DNA of 64,000 nucleotides from JASHPR01 sp963778075 (GCA_963778075.1 CAVZTJ010000003.1:1116001-1180000); one strand, 5' to 3'. Counted from the stretch's first letter, positions 17,353 through 26,200 are shown. Made by a program: numbers and translations. Notes: generated by a model not told the origin, from the letters alone.

Positions 17353-19029
17353 TCACCCAGGTCCGGTCACGGTTCCCGCGGCCGCCTGGGCCAGCACGGC
17401 GACGTGCAGCGAGGTGCGCGACTGCGCGGAGTCCAGGCTGACGCCGAGCACCTCCTCGATCCGGTGCAGCCGCTCGTACAGGGTCGGCCGAGCCAGGTGC
17501 GCGCGCTTGGCCGCCTCCGCCTTGTTGCCCCCGGCCTCCAGGTAGGCGGTGAGCGTAGCCAGCATCTGGCTGCCCGCCGCGTCGTCGCGGCGCAGCAGCG
17601 GGCCGAGTTCCCGCTCGGCAAAGGCCTGCACCCGCGGGTCGTCGCGGAGCAGGTGCAGCAGGCCGCGCAGCCGCAGGTCCGGCAGCCGGTAGAAGGCGAG
17701 GCCGCCGCCGTTGCGCGCGGCCACCTCCGCCACCTGCTCGGCCTCGAGGAACGAGCGCTGCACCTCGGGGACCGAGTCCACCACCGAGCCGGCCCCGATC
17801 ACGTCGTTGTCGCCGAGCCGCCGCCGCAGCCGGTCGGCCAGGCGGCCGAGCACCGCGTCCGGATCCGCGCGCGGCGGCAGCGCCAGCAGCGCACCGACGC
17901 GGGTGTCGTCGAGCGAGCCGACCAGGGCGGGCACCCGCCCGGCCCGGCACGCCACGGCCGTCGCGTCCGCGACCTGCAGGGCCCGCGCCTGAGCCTCGAG
18001 CCCGGCCCCGGCACCGGAACCGGAACCGCCCATCGCACCAGACCGGCCCGTCGCGCCAGACCCGCCCGTTCCCGAGCTGACCAGCCGGACCACCACCGGC
18101 AGCAGCCGCCTCCCGGCCACCGGCACGCCCAGCGCCCTGGCCCGCGCCTCGGCATCGGCGGGGTCGGCGTAGCCGTGGCCGAGGAATGCGCCGAGGATCG
18201 TCCGGTGCGCCTGCCGTTCCAGGCTCTCCCGCTGGTGGTCGAGCAGCCGCCCGAGCGCCAGGGTCGTGGCCGCGCGCTCGACCAGCGCCACGTCACGCGG
18301 CTCGGGCGCGCTGCCGCGCGCCATGATCAGCCGTCCCCAGTCCTCGCCGCGCGCGCCCACGATGGTCACCAGCCAGCCGGACGCCGGGTCGTAGCCGGTC
18401 CGCCCCGGCGGCGCGACCGCACGGGACCGCGCCGCAAACCCGGCGAGCAGCCGGGCGGTGTCCTGCCCGGTGGCCTCGCACGCGACGACCTGGTGCGCCA
18501 GGTTCTCCAGGATCACCGGCCGTCCGGACAGCACCCCGGCCTGCCGCACCACCTCGCCCGCTGGCGCACCGGACACCGCGAGGTCGGTGAACACCTGGTG
18601 CAGCCGCTCCGAGGCGCGCAGCTCCTCGAGCTGGGCGTCGATGATCAGCGCGTGCACCGCTTCGGTGACCTCGATGAACTGCGTCTCTCGCTCGAGCACG
18701 ATCAGCGGCAGCCGGTGCCGCGACGCCGCCGACACGAGTGCGGCCGGGAGGCTGCGGGCGTACCTGGATCCGAGCTCGACAGCCAGCGCGCTGACCCCGA
18801 CCGACGCCAGGTCGGCGACGTAGCGGGTCAGCCCGGACGGGTCGTCCGGCAGCGCGATGCCGGTGGCCAGGACCAGCTCACCGCCGCGCAGCAGGTGCGC
18901 GGCCTCGGCCAGCTCGATCACGTGCACCCAGCGCACCGGTGCGTCGAGGCCGTCGGCGGCGGCCACCACCCGGGGCGCACCGCGGCGCAGCGGATCGAGG
19001 GCGAGCACCTCGGCCACGGTCGGCAGCAT
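17353..19029 (-). CDS. PucR family transcriptional regulator
   Basis: The product is 558 residues from ATG 19029. The N-terminal PucR sensor domain (TVAEVLALDPL, VRWVHVIELAEAAHLLRGGELVLATG) spans about 1-150, a GAF/GGDEF-like middle covers about 160-430, and a C-terminal PucR helix-turn-helix follows (LTAYLEAGGNKAEAAKRAHLARPTLYERLHRIEEVLG). A Gly/Ser/Ala linker (GTGGSGATGRSGAMGGSGSG) interrupts the middle, which is unusual but plausible in a GC-rich genome. It diverges from mmsA, and PucR proteins commonly activate adjacent nitrogen or amino-acid catabolic genes, so it is the likely regulator of the mmsA/aminotransferase module. Confidence 0.9.
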   Translation of the reverse strand: MLPTVAEVLALDPLRRGAPRVVAAADGLDAPVRWVHVIELAEAAHLLRGGELVLATGIALPDDPSGLTRYVADLASVGVSALAVELGSRYARSLPAALVSAASRHRLPLIVLERETQFIEVTEAVHALIIDAQLEELRASERLHQVFTDLAVSGAPAGEVVRQAGVLSGRPVILENLAHQVVACEATGQDTARLLAGFAARSRAVAPPGRTGYDPASGWLVTIVGARGEDWGRLIMARGSAPEPRDVALVERAATTLALGRLLDHQRESLERQAHRTILGAFLGHGYADPADAEARARALGVPVAGRRLLPVVVRLVSSGTGGSGATGRSGAMGGSGSGAGAGLEAQARALQVADATAVACRAGRVPALVGSLDDTRVGALLALPPRADPDAVLGRLADRLRRRLGDNDVIGAGSVVDSVPEVQRSFLEAEQVAEVAARNGGGLAFYRLPDLRLRGLLHLLRDDPRVQAFAERELGPLLRRDDAAGSQMLATLTAYLEAGGNKAEAAKRAHLARPTLYERLHRIEEVLGVSLDSAQSRTSLHVAVLAQAAAGTVTGPG

Positions 19030-19097
19030 GGGCGAACACCTCCCGGCACGGACACCGCACTGACATCAAGTAAGCCCTGACCCCCTCCATGCTTACA

Positions 19098-19108
19098 CAG
19101 TGTCACTG
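19098..19108. promoter_or_regulatory. Palindrome between pucR-type gene and mmsA
   Basis: CAGTG-T-CACTG is a perfect 11-bp palindrome in the 145-bp gap between the divergent PucR gene (start 19029) and mmsA (start 19175). Its position suits an operator for the PucR protein, but this is inference from place and symmetry only. Confidence 0.4.
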
Positions 19109-19174
19109 GCGCCCGGACCCGGTCCGGCCGCAGACTGGAGTATTGGAGTCGAGCAGGACGAGGGGAATCGCGTA

Positions 19175-20671
19175 ATGAAGCATGTGTCGCACTGGATCGG
19201 CGGCAAGCCGTGGGCGGGCGAGGCGGCCAGCCGCGGTGACATTTACAACCCGGCGACCGGTCAGGTCAGCGGCACCGTGGACTTTGCCACGGCGGCCGAG
19301 ATCGACGCCGCGGTGCAGGCGGCGGCCGGCGCCTGGCCCGGCTGGGCGGAGACGTCGCTGACCAAGCGGGCCGACGTGCTGTTCGCGTTCCGTGAGCTGA
19401 TCAAGCAGCACCGCGGCGAGCTGGCGGCGCTGATCAGCTCCGAGCACGGCAAGGTCGCCTCGGACGCGGCCGGCGAGGTGGCCCGCGGGCTCGAGGTGGT
19501 CGAGTTCGCCTGCGGCATCCCGCACTTGCTCAAAGGCGGGTTCTCGGAGAACGTCTCGACCGGCGTTGACGCTTACTCGATCCGCCAGCCGCTCGGCGTA
19601 GTGGCCGGCATAACACCGTTCAACTTCCCCGCCATGGTCCCCATGTGGATGTTCCCGATCGCGCTGGCCTGCGGCAACGCGTTCGTGCTCAAGCCATCGG
19701 AGAAGGACCCGTCCGCGTCGATCATGATGGCCGAGCTGCTCGCCGAGGCCGGGCTCCCGGACGGGGTGTTCACCGTGGTGCAGGGCGCCAAGGAAGCGGT
19801 CGACGGCCTGCTGACCCATCCCGGCATCAAGGCGGTCAGCTTCGTGGGCTCGACCCCGATCGCCCGCTACATCTACGAGACCGCGGCCGCCAACGGCAAG
19901 CGGGTCCAGGCGCTCGGCGGGGCCAAGAACCACATGGTGGTGCTGCCGGACGCGGACCTCGACCTCGCCGCCGACGCCGCGGTATCGGCGGGCTTCGGCT
20001 CGGCCGGTGAGCGGTGCATGGCGATCTCGGTGGTGGTCGCGGTCGACCCGATCGGTGACGAACTCGTCGAGAAGATCGCCAGCCGGATCCCGGCGCTGCG
20101 GGTCGGCCCCGGCGACGACGAGCAGTCCGAGATGGGCCCGCTGGTCACCGGGCCGCACCGGGACAAGGTGGCGTCCTACCTCGACTCCGGCGTGGCCGAG
20201 GGCGCGGTGCTCGCGGTAGACGGCCGCACGCACCCGGTCACCGGCGGCGGCGCCGACGGGTTCTGGCTGGGCCCCTCGGTGCTCGACCACGTCAAGCCAG
20301 CGATGGGCTGCTACCGGGACGAGATCTTCGGGCCGGTGCTCTCGGTGGTCCGGGCCCCGGGCTACGACGAGGCGATGGCGGTCATCAACGGCAACCCGTA
20401 CGGCAACGGCACCGCGATCTTCACCAACGACGGCGGTGCGGCCCGGCGGTTCACCCACGAGGTCGAGGTCGGGATGGTGGGCATCAACGTGCCGATCCCG
20501 GTGCCGATGGCGTTCTACTCGTTCGGCGGGTGGAAGTCCTCGCTGTTCGGCGACACGCATGTGCACGGCACCGAGGGCGTGCACTTCTACACCAGGGGGA
20601 AGGCGGTCACGTCCCGCTGGCTGGACCCCAGCCACGGCGGCGTCAGCCTAGGCTTCCCGGTCAACCGGTAA
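19175..20671 (+). CDS. mmsA: Methylmalonate-semialdehyde dehydrogenase (CoA-acylating)
   Basis: The product is 498 residues from ATG 19175, with GAGGGGAA upstream. It is an aldehyde dehydrogenase superfamily protein with the MMSDH start (HWIGGKPWAGEAASRGDIYNPATG), GITPFNFPAMVPMWMFPIAL, KPSEKDPS, the catalytic C281 in GSAGERCMAIS and the diagnostic GGAKNH at 248-253, where most aldehyde dehydrogenases carry the general-base glutamate. It converts methylmalonate or malonate semialdehyde with CoA and NAD to propionyl- or acetyl-CoA in valine, beta-alanine or inositol breakdown. The aminotransferase at 21762 could supply malonate semialdehyde from beta-alanine. Confidence 0.93.
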   Translation: MKHVSHWIGGKPWAGEAASRGDIYNPATGQVSGTVDFATAAEIDAAVQAAAGAWPGWAETSLTKRADVLFAFRELIKQHRGELAALISSEHGKVASDAAGEVARGLEVVEFACGIPHLLKGGFSENVSTGVDAYSIRQPLGVVAGITPFNFPAMVPMWMFPIALACGNAFVLKPSEKDPSASIMMAELLAEAGLPDGVFTVVQGAKEAVDGLLTHPGIKAVSFVGSTPIARYIYETAAANGKRVQALGGAKNHMVVLPDADLDLAADAAVSAGFGSAGERCMAISVVVAVDPIGDELVEKIASRIPALRVGPGDDEQSEMGPLVTGPHRDKVASYLDSGVAEGAVLAVDGRTHPVTGGGADGFWLGPSVLDHVKPAMGCYRDEIFGPVLSVVRAPGYDEAMAVINGNPYGNGTAIFTNDGGAARRFTHEVEVGMVGINVPIPVPMAFYSFGGWKSSLFGDTHVHGTEGVHFYTRGKAVTSRWLDPSHGGVSLGFPVNR

Positions 20672-20697
20672 TTTGCGCATTTGTACGCGACGCCCTA

Positions 20698-20725
20698 GGG
20701 CCGGCCTGCAAATGCAGGCCGGCCC
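20698..20725. terminator. Bidirectional terminator hairpin between mmsA and SGNH gene
   Basis: GGGCCGGCCTGC (20698-20709) and GCAGGCCGGCCC (20714-20725) form a perfect 12-bp stem with an AAAT loop. It lies between two convergent stops (20671 plus, 20736 minus), so it can end transcription from both sides. Confidence 0.85.
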
Positions 20726-20735
20726 CGGCAGGCGC

Positions 20736-21554
20736 TCAGCCAGCGGCTGCTGCGAACGTCGGCTCGTAGGCGTCGGCCTGGCCGGCCTCGTTCGGGTGGT
20801 AAGAGACCCCGAGGTCGATCCAGTCCACCGAGTTCAGATAGCTGCTGGAATCGCAGATCTGATGACCGGCGAAGTCCGGCCGGACGTCGGCGAACACGTC
20901 GCCGTGCTGTTGCGCCGCCGCCTGCAGCAGGCTGTCGAGGACGGCCGCGCCCTGGTTGAGGTCGGTGCGGTCGGTGGTACTCAGGCCGATGCAGCCCGAC
21001 GACTTGGCCAGGTCGTAGAACTCCGGATAGCCGACCACGATGACCTTCGCGCTGGGTGCGTCGGCGCCGATGTCGCTGAGCAGGGTGTTGAGGGCACCGG
21101 GCAGGTCGGCTTCGGCCTCCGCTTCGGCCGAGTCGACGGCGCTGACGCAGAAGCTGGTCGGCAGCAGGACGCACTTCTCCATCACCGAGCTGAAGCCGAC
21201 GTCGTTGCCGCCGACCGTGACCGATACCAGAGTTGTGGAACTGCTGAGCGCCGAAAGCTGGCTGCTGATTACGTCGCTGGTGGTCGCGCCGGAGCACGCC
21301 TCAGAGACGTAGGACGCAGGGTCGTTGGCCGCGGCCCACAGCGCCGAGTACGCGTTCGCGCTCTGATCGCAGCTTCCGCTGGCACTGGAGTAGTCGCCGG
21401 CCCCGACGCCGGACGCGTACGAGTCGCCGAGCGCCACGTAGTGCACCGCGGACTGAGCGGCCGCCGGTGCCGCAACGGCCACGGCGGGAATCGCGGCGAC
21501 CGTCATGGCGACGGCCCCGATGACTAACCGGTTGCGAGCGATGCCGAGTAGCAC
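20736..21554 (-). CDS. Secreted SGNH/GDSL hydrolase
   Basis: The product is 272 residues with a Sec signal peptide (basic start, hydrophobic core, cleavage near APAAAQS at about residue 35). Block I is VALGDSYASGVGAGDY, with the nucleophile serine in GDS. Block II/III contains the oxyanion glycine and asparagine in VTVGGNDVGF. Block V is VSYHPNEAGQADAY, with the catalytic histidine in HPN. Cysteine pairs (GSCDQS/EACSGA, EKCVLLPTSFC, SGCIG/HQICDS) fit the three disulfides of Streptomyces-type SEST lipases. It acts outside the cell on esters or lipids. It is a single gene, convergent with mmsA. Confidence 0.92.
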   Translation of the reverse strand: MLLGIARNRLVIGAVAMTVAAIPAVAVAAPAAAQSAVHYVALGDSYASGVGAGDYSSASGSCDQSANAYSALWAAANDPASYVSEACSGATTSDVISSQLSALSSSTTLVSVTVGGNDVGFSSVMEKCVLLPTSFCVSAVDSAEAEAEADLPGALNTLLSDIGADAPSAKVIVVGYPEFYDLAKSSGCIGLSTTDRTDLNQGAAVLDSLLQAAAQQHGDVFADVRPDFAGHQICDSSSYLNSVDWIDLGVSYHPNEAGQADAYEPTFAAAAG

Positions 21555-21761
21555 AGACCAGCCTCCTCAGATGAGAGACGAGCGGGGCGGACAGGTAAGT
21601 CGTTATATAACAGGACTTAATGTTTATGTAACATTCGCCGCTTCGGCGGTCAATAGGGCGGTGCAGCGTTGCGCACCAGAAACAGACGCTATTCGTTCAG
21701 TAACATCGGCAGGCCAGGCGGTCAAGGGGCGTCGTGGCCACGCACGCAGGAGGCAGTCATC

Positions 21762-23111
21762 ATGACCGAAGAAAGCTATGGCCCGGAGCGCGGAGCGGAG
21801 GTCCTGGCGATGGACCGCGCGCACGTCTTCCACTCGTGGTCGGCGCAGCGGGCGCTGGCGCCGCTGGCGATCGCGCGCGCTGAGGGATCGTGCTTCTGGG
21901 ATTACGACGGCAAGCGCTACCTGGACTTCTCCAGCCAGCTCGTGAACGTCAACATCGGGCACCAGCATCCGCGGGTGACCGCCGCGATCGCGGAGCAGGC
22001 GGCGAAGCTGACCACGGTCGCGCCGCAGCACGCAAACGAGGCCAGGGGAGAGGCGGCGACCAGGATCGCCGCGCTCGCGCCGGACGGCATGGAGAAGGTG
22101 TTCTTCACCAACGGCGGCGCCGACGCGAACGAGAACGCGATCCGGATGGCCAGGCTGCACACCGGCCGCAACAAGGTGCTGAGCTTCTACCGCTCCTACC
22201 ACGGCAACACCGGCGCGGCGATCACGTCCACCGGGGATCCGCGGCGCTGGCCGAACGAGTTCGCCACCGGGCACGTGCACTTCTTCGGGCCGTACCTGTA
22301 CCGCTCCTCGTTCTGGGCCACCACCGAGCAGGAGGAGTGCCAGCGCGCCCTGGAGCACCTCGAGCAGATGATCACGTTCGAGGGCCCGGCGACGATCGCG
22401 GCGATCCTGATCGAGACAGTCGTGGGCACGGCCGGGGTGCTGGTCCCGCCGCCCGGTTACCTGGCCGGAGTGCGGGCGCTGTGCGACAAGTACGGCATCG
22501 TGTACATCGCTGACGAGGTCATGTGCGGCTTTGGCCGAGCCGGCACCTGGTTCGCGTTCGAGCCCCACGGTGTGGTCCCGGACCTGATCACGTTCGCGAA
22601 GGGTTCCAACTCCGGGTACGTGCCGGTCGGTGGCGTGATCATCTCCGACGAGATCGCCGCGACCTTCGACGACCGGGTGTTCCCCGGCGGCCTCACGTAC
22701 TCGGGCCACCCGCTGGCCTGCGCGTCGATCGTCGCCTCGATCGACGCGATGAAGAACGAGGGCATTGTCGAGAACGCCGCCAGGGTCGGCGCCGAGGTGC
22801 TCGGCCCGGGTCTGCGTGAGCTGGCCACACGGCACCCGGTGATCGGCGAGGTCCGCGGGCTCGGCGTGTTCTGGGCCCTTGACCTGGTGTCCAACCGGGA
22901 CACCCGGGCCATGCTGGCACCGTACGGCGGCGCGTCCGAGGCGACGGGCGAGCTGATGGCCGCCTGCAAGTCCGGCGGGCTGGTGCCGTTCATCAACTAC
23001 AACCGGCTGCACGTGGTGCCGCCGTGCACGGTGACGGACGCCGAGGCCAAGGAAGGCCTGGGCATCCTGGACGAGGCGCTCGCCGTGGCAGACCGCTACT
23101 ACGAGGGATAG
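21762..23111 (+). CDS. Class III (omega-type) aminotransferase
   Basis: The product is 449 residues from ATG 21762, with AGGAGG ten bases upstream. It is a PLP-dependent fold-type I enzyme: VFFTNGGADANENAIRMAR, the YHGNTGA phosphate region, D251-E252-V253 (DEVMCGFGR, Asp holding the PLP ring nitrogen) and the Schiff-base lysine K280 in ITFAKGSNSGYVPVGG. The length fits omega-amino acid:pyruvate or beta-alanine transaminases. With mmsA two genes upstream and PucR control, a role in beta-alanine or related omega-amino-acid breakdown is the best guess. About 200 bp of upstream DNA with AT-rich patches (near 21600-21630) gives it its own promoter region. Confidence 0.88.
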   Translation: MTEESYGPERGAEVLAMDRAHVFHSWSAQRALAPLAIARAEGSCFWDYDGKRYLDFSSQLVNVNIGHQHPRVTAAIAEQAAKLTTVAPQHANEARGEAATRIAALAPDGMEKVFFTNGGADANENAIRMARLHTGRNKVLSFYRSYHGNTGAAITSTGDPRRWPNEFATGHVHFFGPYLYRSSFWATTEQEECQRALEHLEQMITFEGPATIAAILIETVVGTAGVLVPPPGYLAGVRALCDKYGIVYIADEVMCGFGRAGTWFAFEPHGVVPDLITFAKGSNSGYVPVGGVIISDEIAATFDDRVFPGGLTYSGHPLACASIVASIDAMKNEGIVENAARVGAEVLGPGLRELATRHPVIGEVRGLGVFWALDLVSNRDTRAMLAPYGGASEATGELMAACKSGGLVPFINYNRLHVVPPCTVTDAEAKEGLGILDEALAVADRYYEG

Positions 23112-23139
23112 GTGCGCCTCCGCGGGGAATAGCACAAGT

Positions 23140-23481
23140 GTGATTACTGCCGACGACCCGGGGTGGGGGAGCGGAGGGCGCCGGCACGTGGCGGTGCCCG
23201 GTTCCCTGGTTGAGTTGCGCGGCATGCTCGAGGGCGTCGTGTGCATGCCAGCCCGGCTGTTCTGGCAGGGTCCCAACCTGCGCAGCGTTCGGTGGGACTT
23301 GTCGGACCGGCGTCGGCGGCGGGACTTCTATGAGATCGTGCTCGTGAAGGGGACGCTGGACGACATCTGCGGGTTCGTCAACGGGCCCGAACTGGCGCGG
23401 CTGTGGGACGAGATGCTGCTGCCGCCATGGGTTCGCGAAGCCTGGCGTCCCCTGCTCGAGCCAGGCGACGTCGCGGCCTGA
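23140..23481 (+). CDS. Hypothetical protein
   Basis: The product is 113 residues from GTG 23140 (a second GTG overlaps two bases upstream), 28 bp after the aminotransferase. It is soluble, with no signal or membrane segment, and has an acidic-aromatic C-terminus (GPELARLWDEMLLPPWVREAWRPLLE). The central VRWDLSDRRRRRDFYEIVLVKGTLDDICGFV looks like a compact alpha/beta domain. I do not recognise the family. Close spacing suggests cotranscription with the aminotransferase. Confidence 0.6.
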   Translation: MITADDPGWGSGGRRHVAVPGSLVELRGMLEGVVCMPARLFWQGPNLRSVRWDLSDRRRRRDFYEIVLVKGTLDDICGFVNGPELARLWDEMLLPPWVREAWRPLLEPGDVAA

Positions 23482-23555
23482 GCCGCGCACGCACACCGGT
23501 CTGCGGGACGGAGGCTGGTGTGCCGGACTGGGCCGGGTCTACGATCTTAACCACT

Positions 23556-23903
23556 ATGCCGCTCTTTATGTACCAGGCCTCCTACACCGCCAAGTCAATG
23601 GCGGAGCAGCTCAAGGAGCCGCAGGACCCGGTGGAAACGATCCGGCCTGCCCTGGAGGAACTGGGAGCCACGATCGTGGTGGCGGGCTTTCCGTTTGGCG
23701 ACTACGACGTGATGGTCGTGTACGAGGCACCTGACGACATGACCGCTGCCAGCGTTGCGATGGCAGTTGCCGCGGCGGGCGAGGTCAAGTCGGGCAAGAC
23801 CACGCGGCTGCTGAGCGGGCAGGAATGGCTCGAGTCTCTGCGCAAACGCAGGATCATCACCAGCCGGAAAGCGCGCCAGCCGCACGACAGCCGGCCCGGA
23901 TAG
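23556..23903 (+). CDS. GYD-domain protein
   Basis: The product is 115 residues from ATG 23556. The pattern MPLFMYQASYTAKSMAEQLKEP, then LEELGATIVVAGFPFGDYDVMVVYEAPDDMTAASVAMAVAAAG and a KTTRLLSGQEW end is the GYD domain, a ferredoxin-like dimeric fold named for the GxYD motif (here GDYD). Proteins of this family are small cytoplasmic dimers of unknown function. No operon link is obvious: 74 bp separate it from the preceding gene, and it is convergent with the DinB-type gene. Confidence 0.85.
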   Translation: MPLFMYQASYTAKSMAEQLKEPQDPVETIRPALEELGATIVVAGFPFGDYDVMVVYEAPDDMTAASVAMAVAAAGEVKSGKTTRLLSGQEWLESLRKRRIITSRKARQPHDSRPG

Positions 23904-23947
23904 CCGGAACCTTCAGGCCCTCCGCAGATCCTGGCCCTGAGCAGGGC

Positions 23948-24706
23948 TCATGCGCCGGACGCCGCATCAACCGCGTCGAGATCGCGGACGGCGTAGCGGT
24001 GGTGCTCCCACTCCTCCTGCAGGATCACGTGCAGGCAAGACAAGACGGTCTCGGGGTATTCGGGTGCCCACGGGTTCTTGCGAGCCGTGGCCAGGCCGTC
24101 TGACGTGACGGTGGCGAGGAAGTCGCGCACCATGGCGATGTGGCCCGCCCGGACCTCGAGCACGTCGGCGTACGACGGTGTCACCGTCGCGAAGACCGAC
24201 ATGTCGTTGCCGTCGGTCTCGTACTCGGCGTTGGGCTGGCCGATGGGGTGAAACGGCTGCTCGAAGCCCAGGATTGCCCGGCCCAGCCATGCGTCGGTGG
24301 CCATGACCAGGTGCCGCAGCGTCTGCGCGAACGACCACTCGCCGTCCACCGAAACATCGACCGTGCCAGCCGGCATCGCCGCGACGCGCTCGAGGGTGGC
24401 CGCCCACGTCCGCTCGAGCGCGGCCCAGGCCTCGCGCAGGCCATCCGGGTCTGTGGCGCGCCGGCTGGCGCGGCCGGGAAAGCGGCGGTTGAGCTCCGCC
24501 TCGATCAGCGGGATCACGTTCACGCCATTGACGCGCAAGAAGGTCTCACGCTTGAACAGAAATGGTGCGTCGATGTCCGCCCCCTGCACATCGACCGCGC
24601 GCATCACGACGCCGGAGAGGTCAGCCCTGCAGAACCGGGCACCATGCAGGTTCGCGTCGATGAACTCCGCTCCCTGCAGGTCGTCAAGACTGGTGAAGGT
24701 TGCCAT
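23948..24706 (-). CDS. Pentapeptide-repeat/DinB-like fusion protein
   Basis: The product is 252 residues. Residues 8-48 form a short pentapeptide-repeat stretch (LQGAEFIDANLHGARFCRADL, then AVDVQGADID), and residues about 75-245 are a DinB-type four-helix bundle with the metal-binding histidines (EWSFAQTLRHLVMATDAWL and ILQEEWEHHRYAVRDLD). DinB-like proteins are metal-dependent thiol transferases or unknown enzymes. The joined N-terminal repeat is seen in some actinomycete homologues. It is a single gene, with the stop facing the GYD gene. Confidence 0.82.
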   Translation of the reverse strand: MATFTSLDDLQGAEFIDANLHGARFCRADLSGVVMRAVDVQGADIDAPFLFKRETFLRVNGVNVIPLIEAELNRRFPGRASRRATDPDGLREAWAALERTWAATLERVAAMPAGTVDVSVDGEWSFAQTLRHLVMATDAWLGRAILGFEQPFHPIGQPNAEYETDGNDMSVFATVTPSYADVLEVRAGHIAMVRDFLATVTSDGLATARKNPWAPEYPETVLSCLHVILQEEWEHHRYAVRDLDAVDAASGA

Positions 24707-24755
24707 GACTTCTCCTTCCCTGGCTCGCGCTGCGAGCGGGGAGTCCTGAGCCGGA

Positions 24756-25412
24756 TTAGGTTGCCTGGGCGAAGATGAGGCTGTGCCCGCCGTCGCCTTC
24801 GGGGACGAACCGGTCCCAGATGGGTGTGAGCCGAGCTTCGGGTAGCCAGCGCAGGTAGGTGGCGGTGTCCGCGTGATCCCAGAACATGTCGGCGCCGAGA
24901 TACTGCTCAGTTCCGGTCCATCTGCCGGCTCCGACGATGGCCAGGAAGTAGCCGCCCGGGCGGATCCACTCGCGCACCCGAGGGAACAGCGCCTGCTGAT
25001 CAGCGAGCGGCAGGTGGATCAGCGCGTAGAAGGAAACCACGGCGTCGACGCTGGCTGGCTGCAAACCGAACGCCGTCATGTCAGCCTGCACGAACCGGGC
25101 CGCGGGGACGAGCTGGTGAGCCCGGCGCAGCTGGACGGCTGAGAAGTCCACGCCGAGCACCTGCAGCCCGTGGCCAGCCAGCTCGTGGGTTGCGGGTATC
25201 CCCGCTCCGCAGCCCAGATCCACGACCCGGGCGCCGGGCGGCAGCCTGCCGGCCAGTTCCGCCGTCCAGCCCGCGTAGCGGCTAGGGTCCTCGGCGGAGG
25301 AAGCCGCCGCGGCGCCGTCGTCGCTGCGGTATGCCAGCGAGATGGCGTCGTAGCCGCGGCGGACAAGGTCCCGCTGCCGTGCCCGCTCGGCCATGTCATC
25401 GGAATTTGCCAC
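24756..25412 (-). CDS. Class I SAM-dependent methyltransferase
   Basis: The product is 218 residues from ATG 25412. Motif I is ARVVDLGCGAGIPATHELAG (residues about 61-80), followed by VLGVDFSAVQLRRAHQL, then FVQADMTAFGLQPASVDAVVSFYALIHLP and VREWIRPGGYFLAIVGAGRW. The C-terminus has WDRFVPEGDGGHSLIFAQA, common in small actinomycete methyltransferases. The substrate is unknown. It stands alone between the DinB-type gene (49 bp) and the cold-shock gene. Confidence 0.88.
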   Translation of the reverse strand: MANSDDMAERARQRDLVRRGYDAISLAYRSDDGAAAASSAEDPSRYAGWTAELAGRLPPGARVVDLGCGAGIPATHELAGHGLQVLGVDFSAVQLRRAHQLVPAARFVQADMTAFGLQPASVDAVVSFYALIHLPLADQQALFPRVREWIRPGGYFLAIVGAGRWTGTEQYLGADMFWDHADTATYLRWLPEARLTPIWDRFVPEGDGGHSLIFAQAT

Positions 25413-25471
25413 CTGGCCATCCTGCCAATCAATCTGCCAATCCCAGCACCAGAGCCTCGTTAAGGCCCCGA

Positions 25472-25723
25472 TCAGCCGTCCGGCCAGACCGCCAGGGCGC
25501 GGTATGCGTAGCCGTCCTGCAAGAAGCCGGGTCGCTCAAACGTAAAGTGCACGCGCTGGCCGGCCTCGAGCTCCCGGTACCCAGCCATCTGGATATCGGC
25601 GAAGTGGACGAAGCAGCCGCCCGGAACCTCGGGTGCCTCGATCACGCCCCAGCCTTCATCGGGGTCGAACGACTTGACCACGCCCGCTGCCCGTTCCATC
25701 CGCTTGGAAGACCTCTTCGGCAT
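25472..25723 (-). CDS. Cold-shock-domain protein
   Basis: The product is 83 residues from ATG 25723 (ATG 25699 is an alternative). The beta-barrel OB fold is recognisable from VKSFDPDEGWGVIEAPEVPGGCFVHFADI, where the RNP1-like GWGVI and RNP2-like CFVHF occupy the usual places, and from GQRVHFTFERPGF. It binds single-stranded RNA or DNA. It differs from canonical CspA in a longer basic start (KRSSKRMERAAG) and C-terminus (DGYAYRALAVWPDG), a variant frequent in actinomycetes. It is a single gene. Confidence 0.88.
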   Translation of the reverse strand: MPKRSSKRMERAAGVVKSFDPDEGWGVIEAPEVPGGCFVHFADIQMAGYRELEAGQRVHFTFERPGFLQDGYAYRALAVWPDG

Positions 25724-25804
25724 GGGCCGATTATGCCCCGCCCCTGATGCCAGCGGAGTGCCGCGTAACGGCTCCGTGCCGGCCAGGGCGGTACGGTGCA
25801 GAGC

Positions 25805-26200
25805 GTGGCAACTCTCGACGACGTGACCCGGCTGGCATGCGAGCTGCCCGAGGCCACCGAAGGTGAGCGGCACGGCAACCGCACCTGGTTCGTGGCGGGC
25901 AAGGCGTTCGCGTGGGACCGGCCGTTCAGCAAGGCAGACATCAGGCGGTTCGGCGACCAGACGCCTCCCGAAGGGCCGATCCTGGCGGTGCGCGTCGAGG
26001 ACCTGGGCGAGAAGGAAGCCGTGCTTGCCGCGCATCCGGAAGCCTTCTTCACGATCCCGCACTTCGACGGATACTCGGCCATCCTTATCCAGCTGAGGCT
26101 GGTCACCGAGAAGGCACTGCGCGAGGCGATCTCCGACGGCTGGCTGGCCTGTGCCCCGCCCAAGCTCGCGGGACAATACCGAGCCTGGTCAGCCGCATAA
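25805..26200 (+). CDS. MmcQ/YjbR family protein
   Basis: The product is 131 residues from GTG 25805. It carries the family pattern: VTRLACELPEATEGERHGNRTWFVAGKAFAWDRPF, then EKEAVLAAHPEAFFTIPHFDGYSAILIQL and ALREAISDGWLACAPPKLA. This is a small DNA-binding-like alpha/beta domain, cytoplasmic and of unclear role. It is longer than the second member of the family at 15628. It diverges from the cold-shock gene and converges with a GNAT gene 20 bp away. Confidence 0.85.
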   Translation: MATLDDVTRLACELPEATEGERHGNRTWFVAGKAFAWDRPFSKADIRRFGDQTPPEGPILAVRVEDLGEKEAVLAAHPEAFFTIPHFDGYSAILIQLRLVTEKALREAISDGWLACAPPKLAGQYRAWSAA

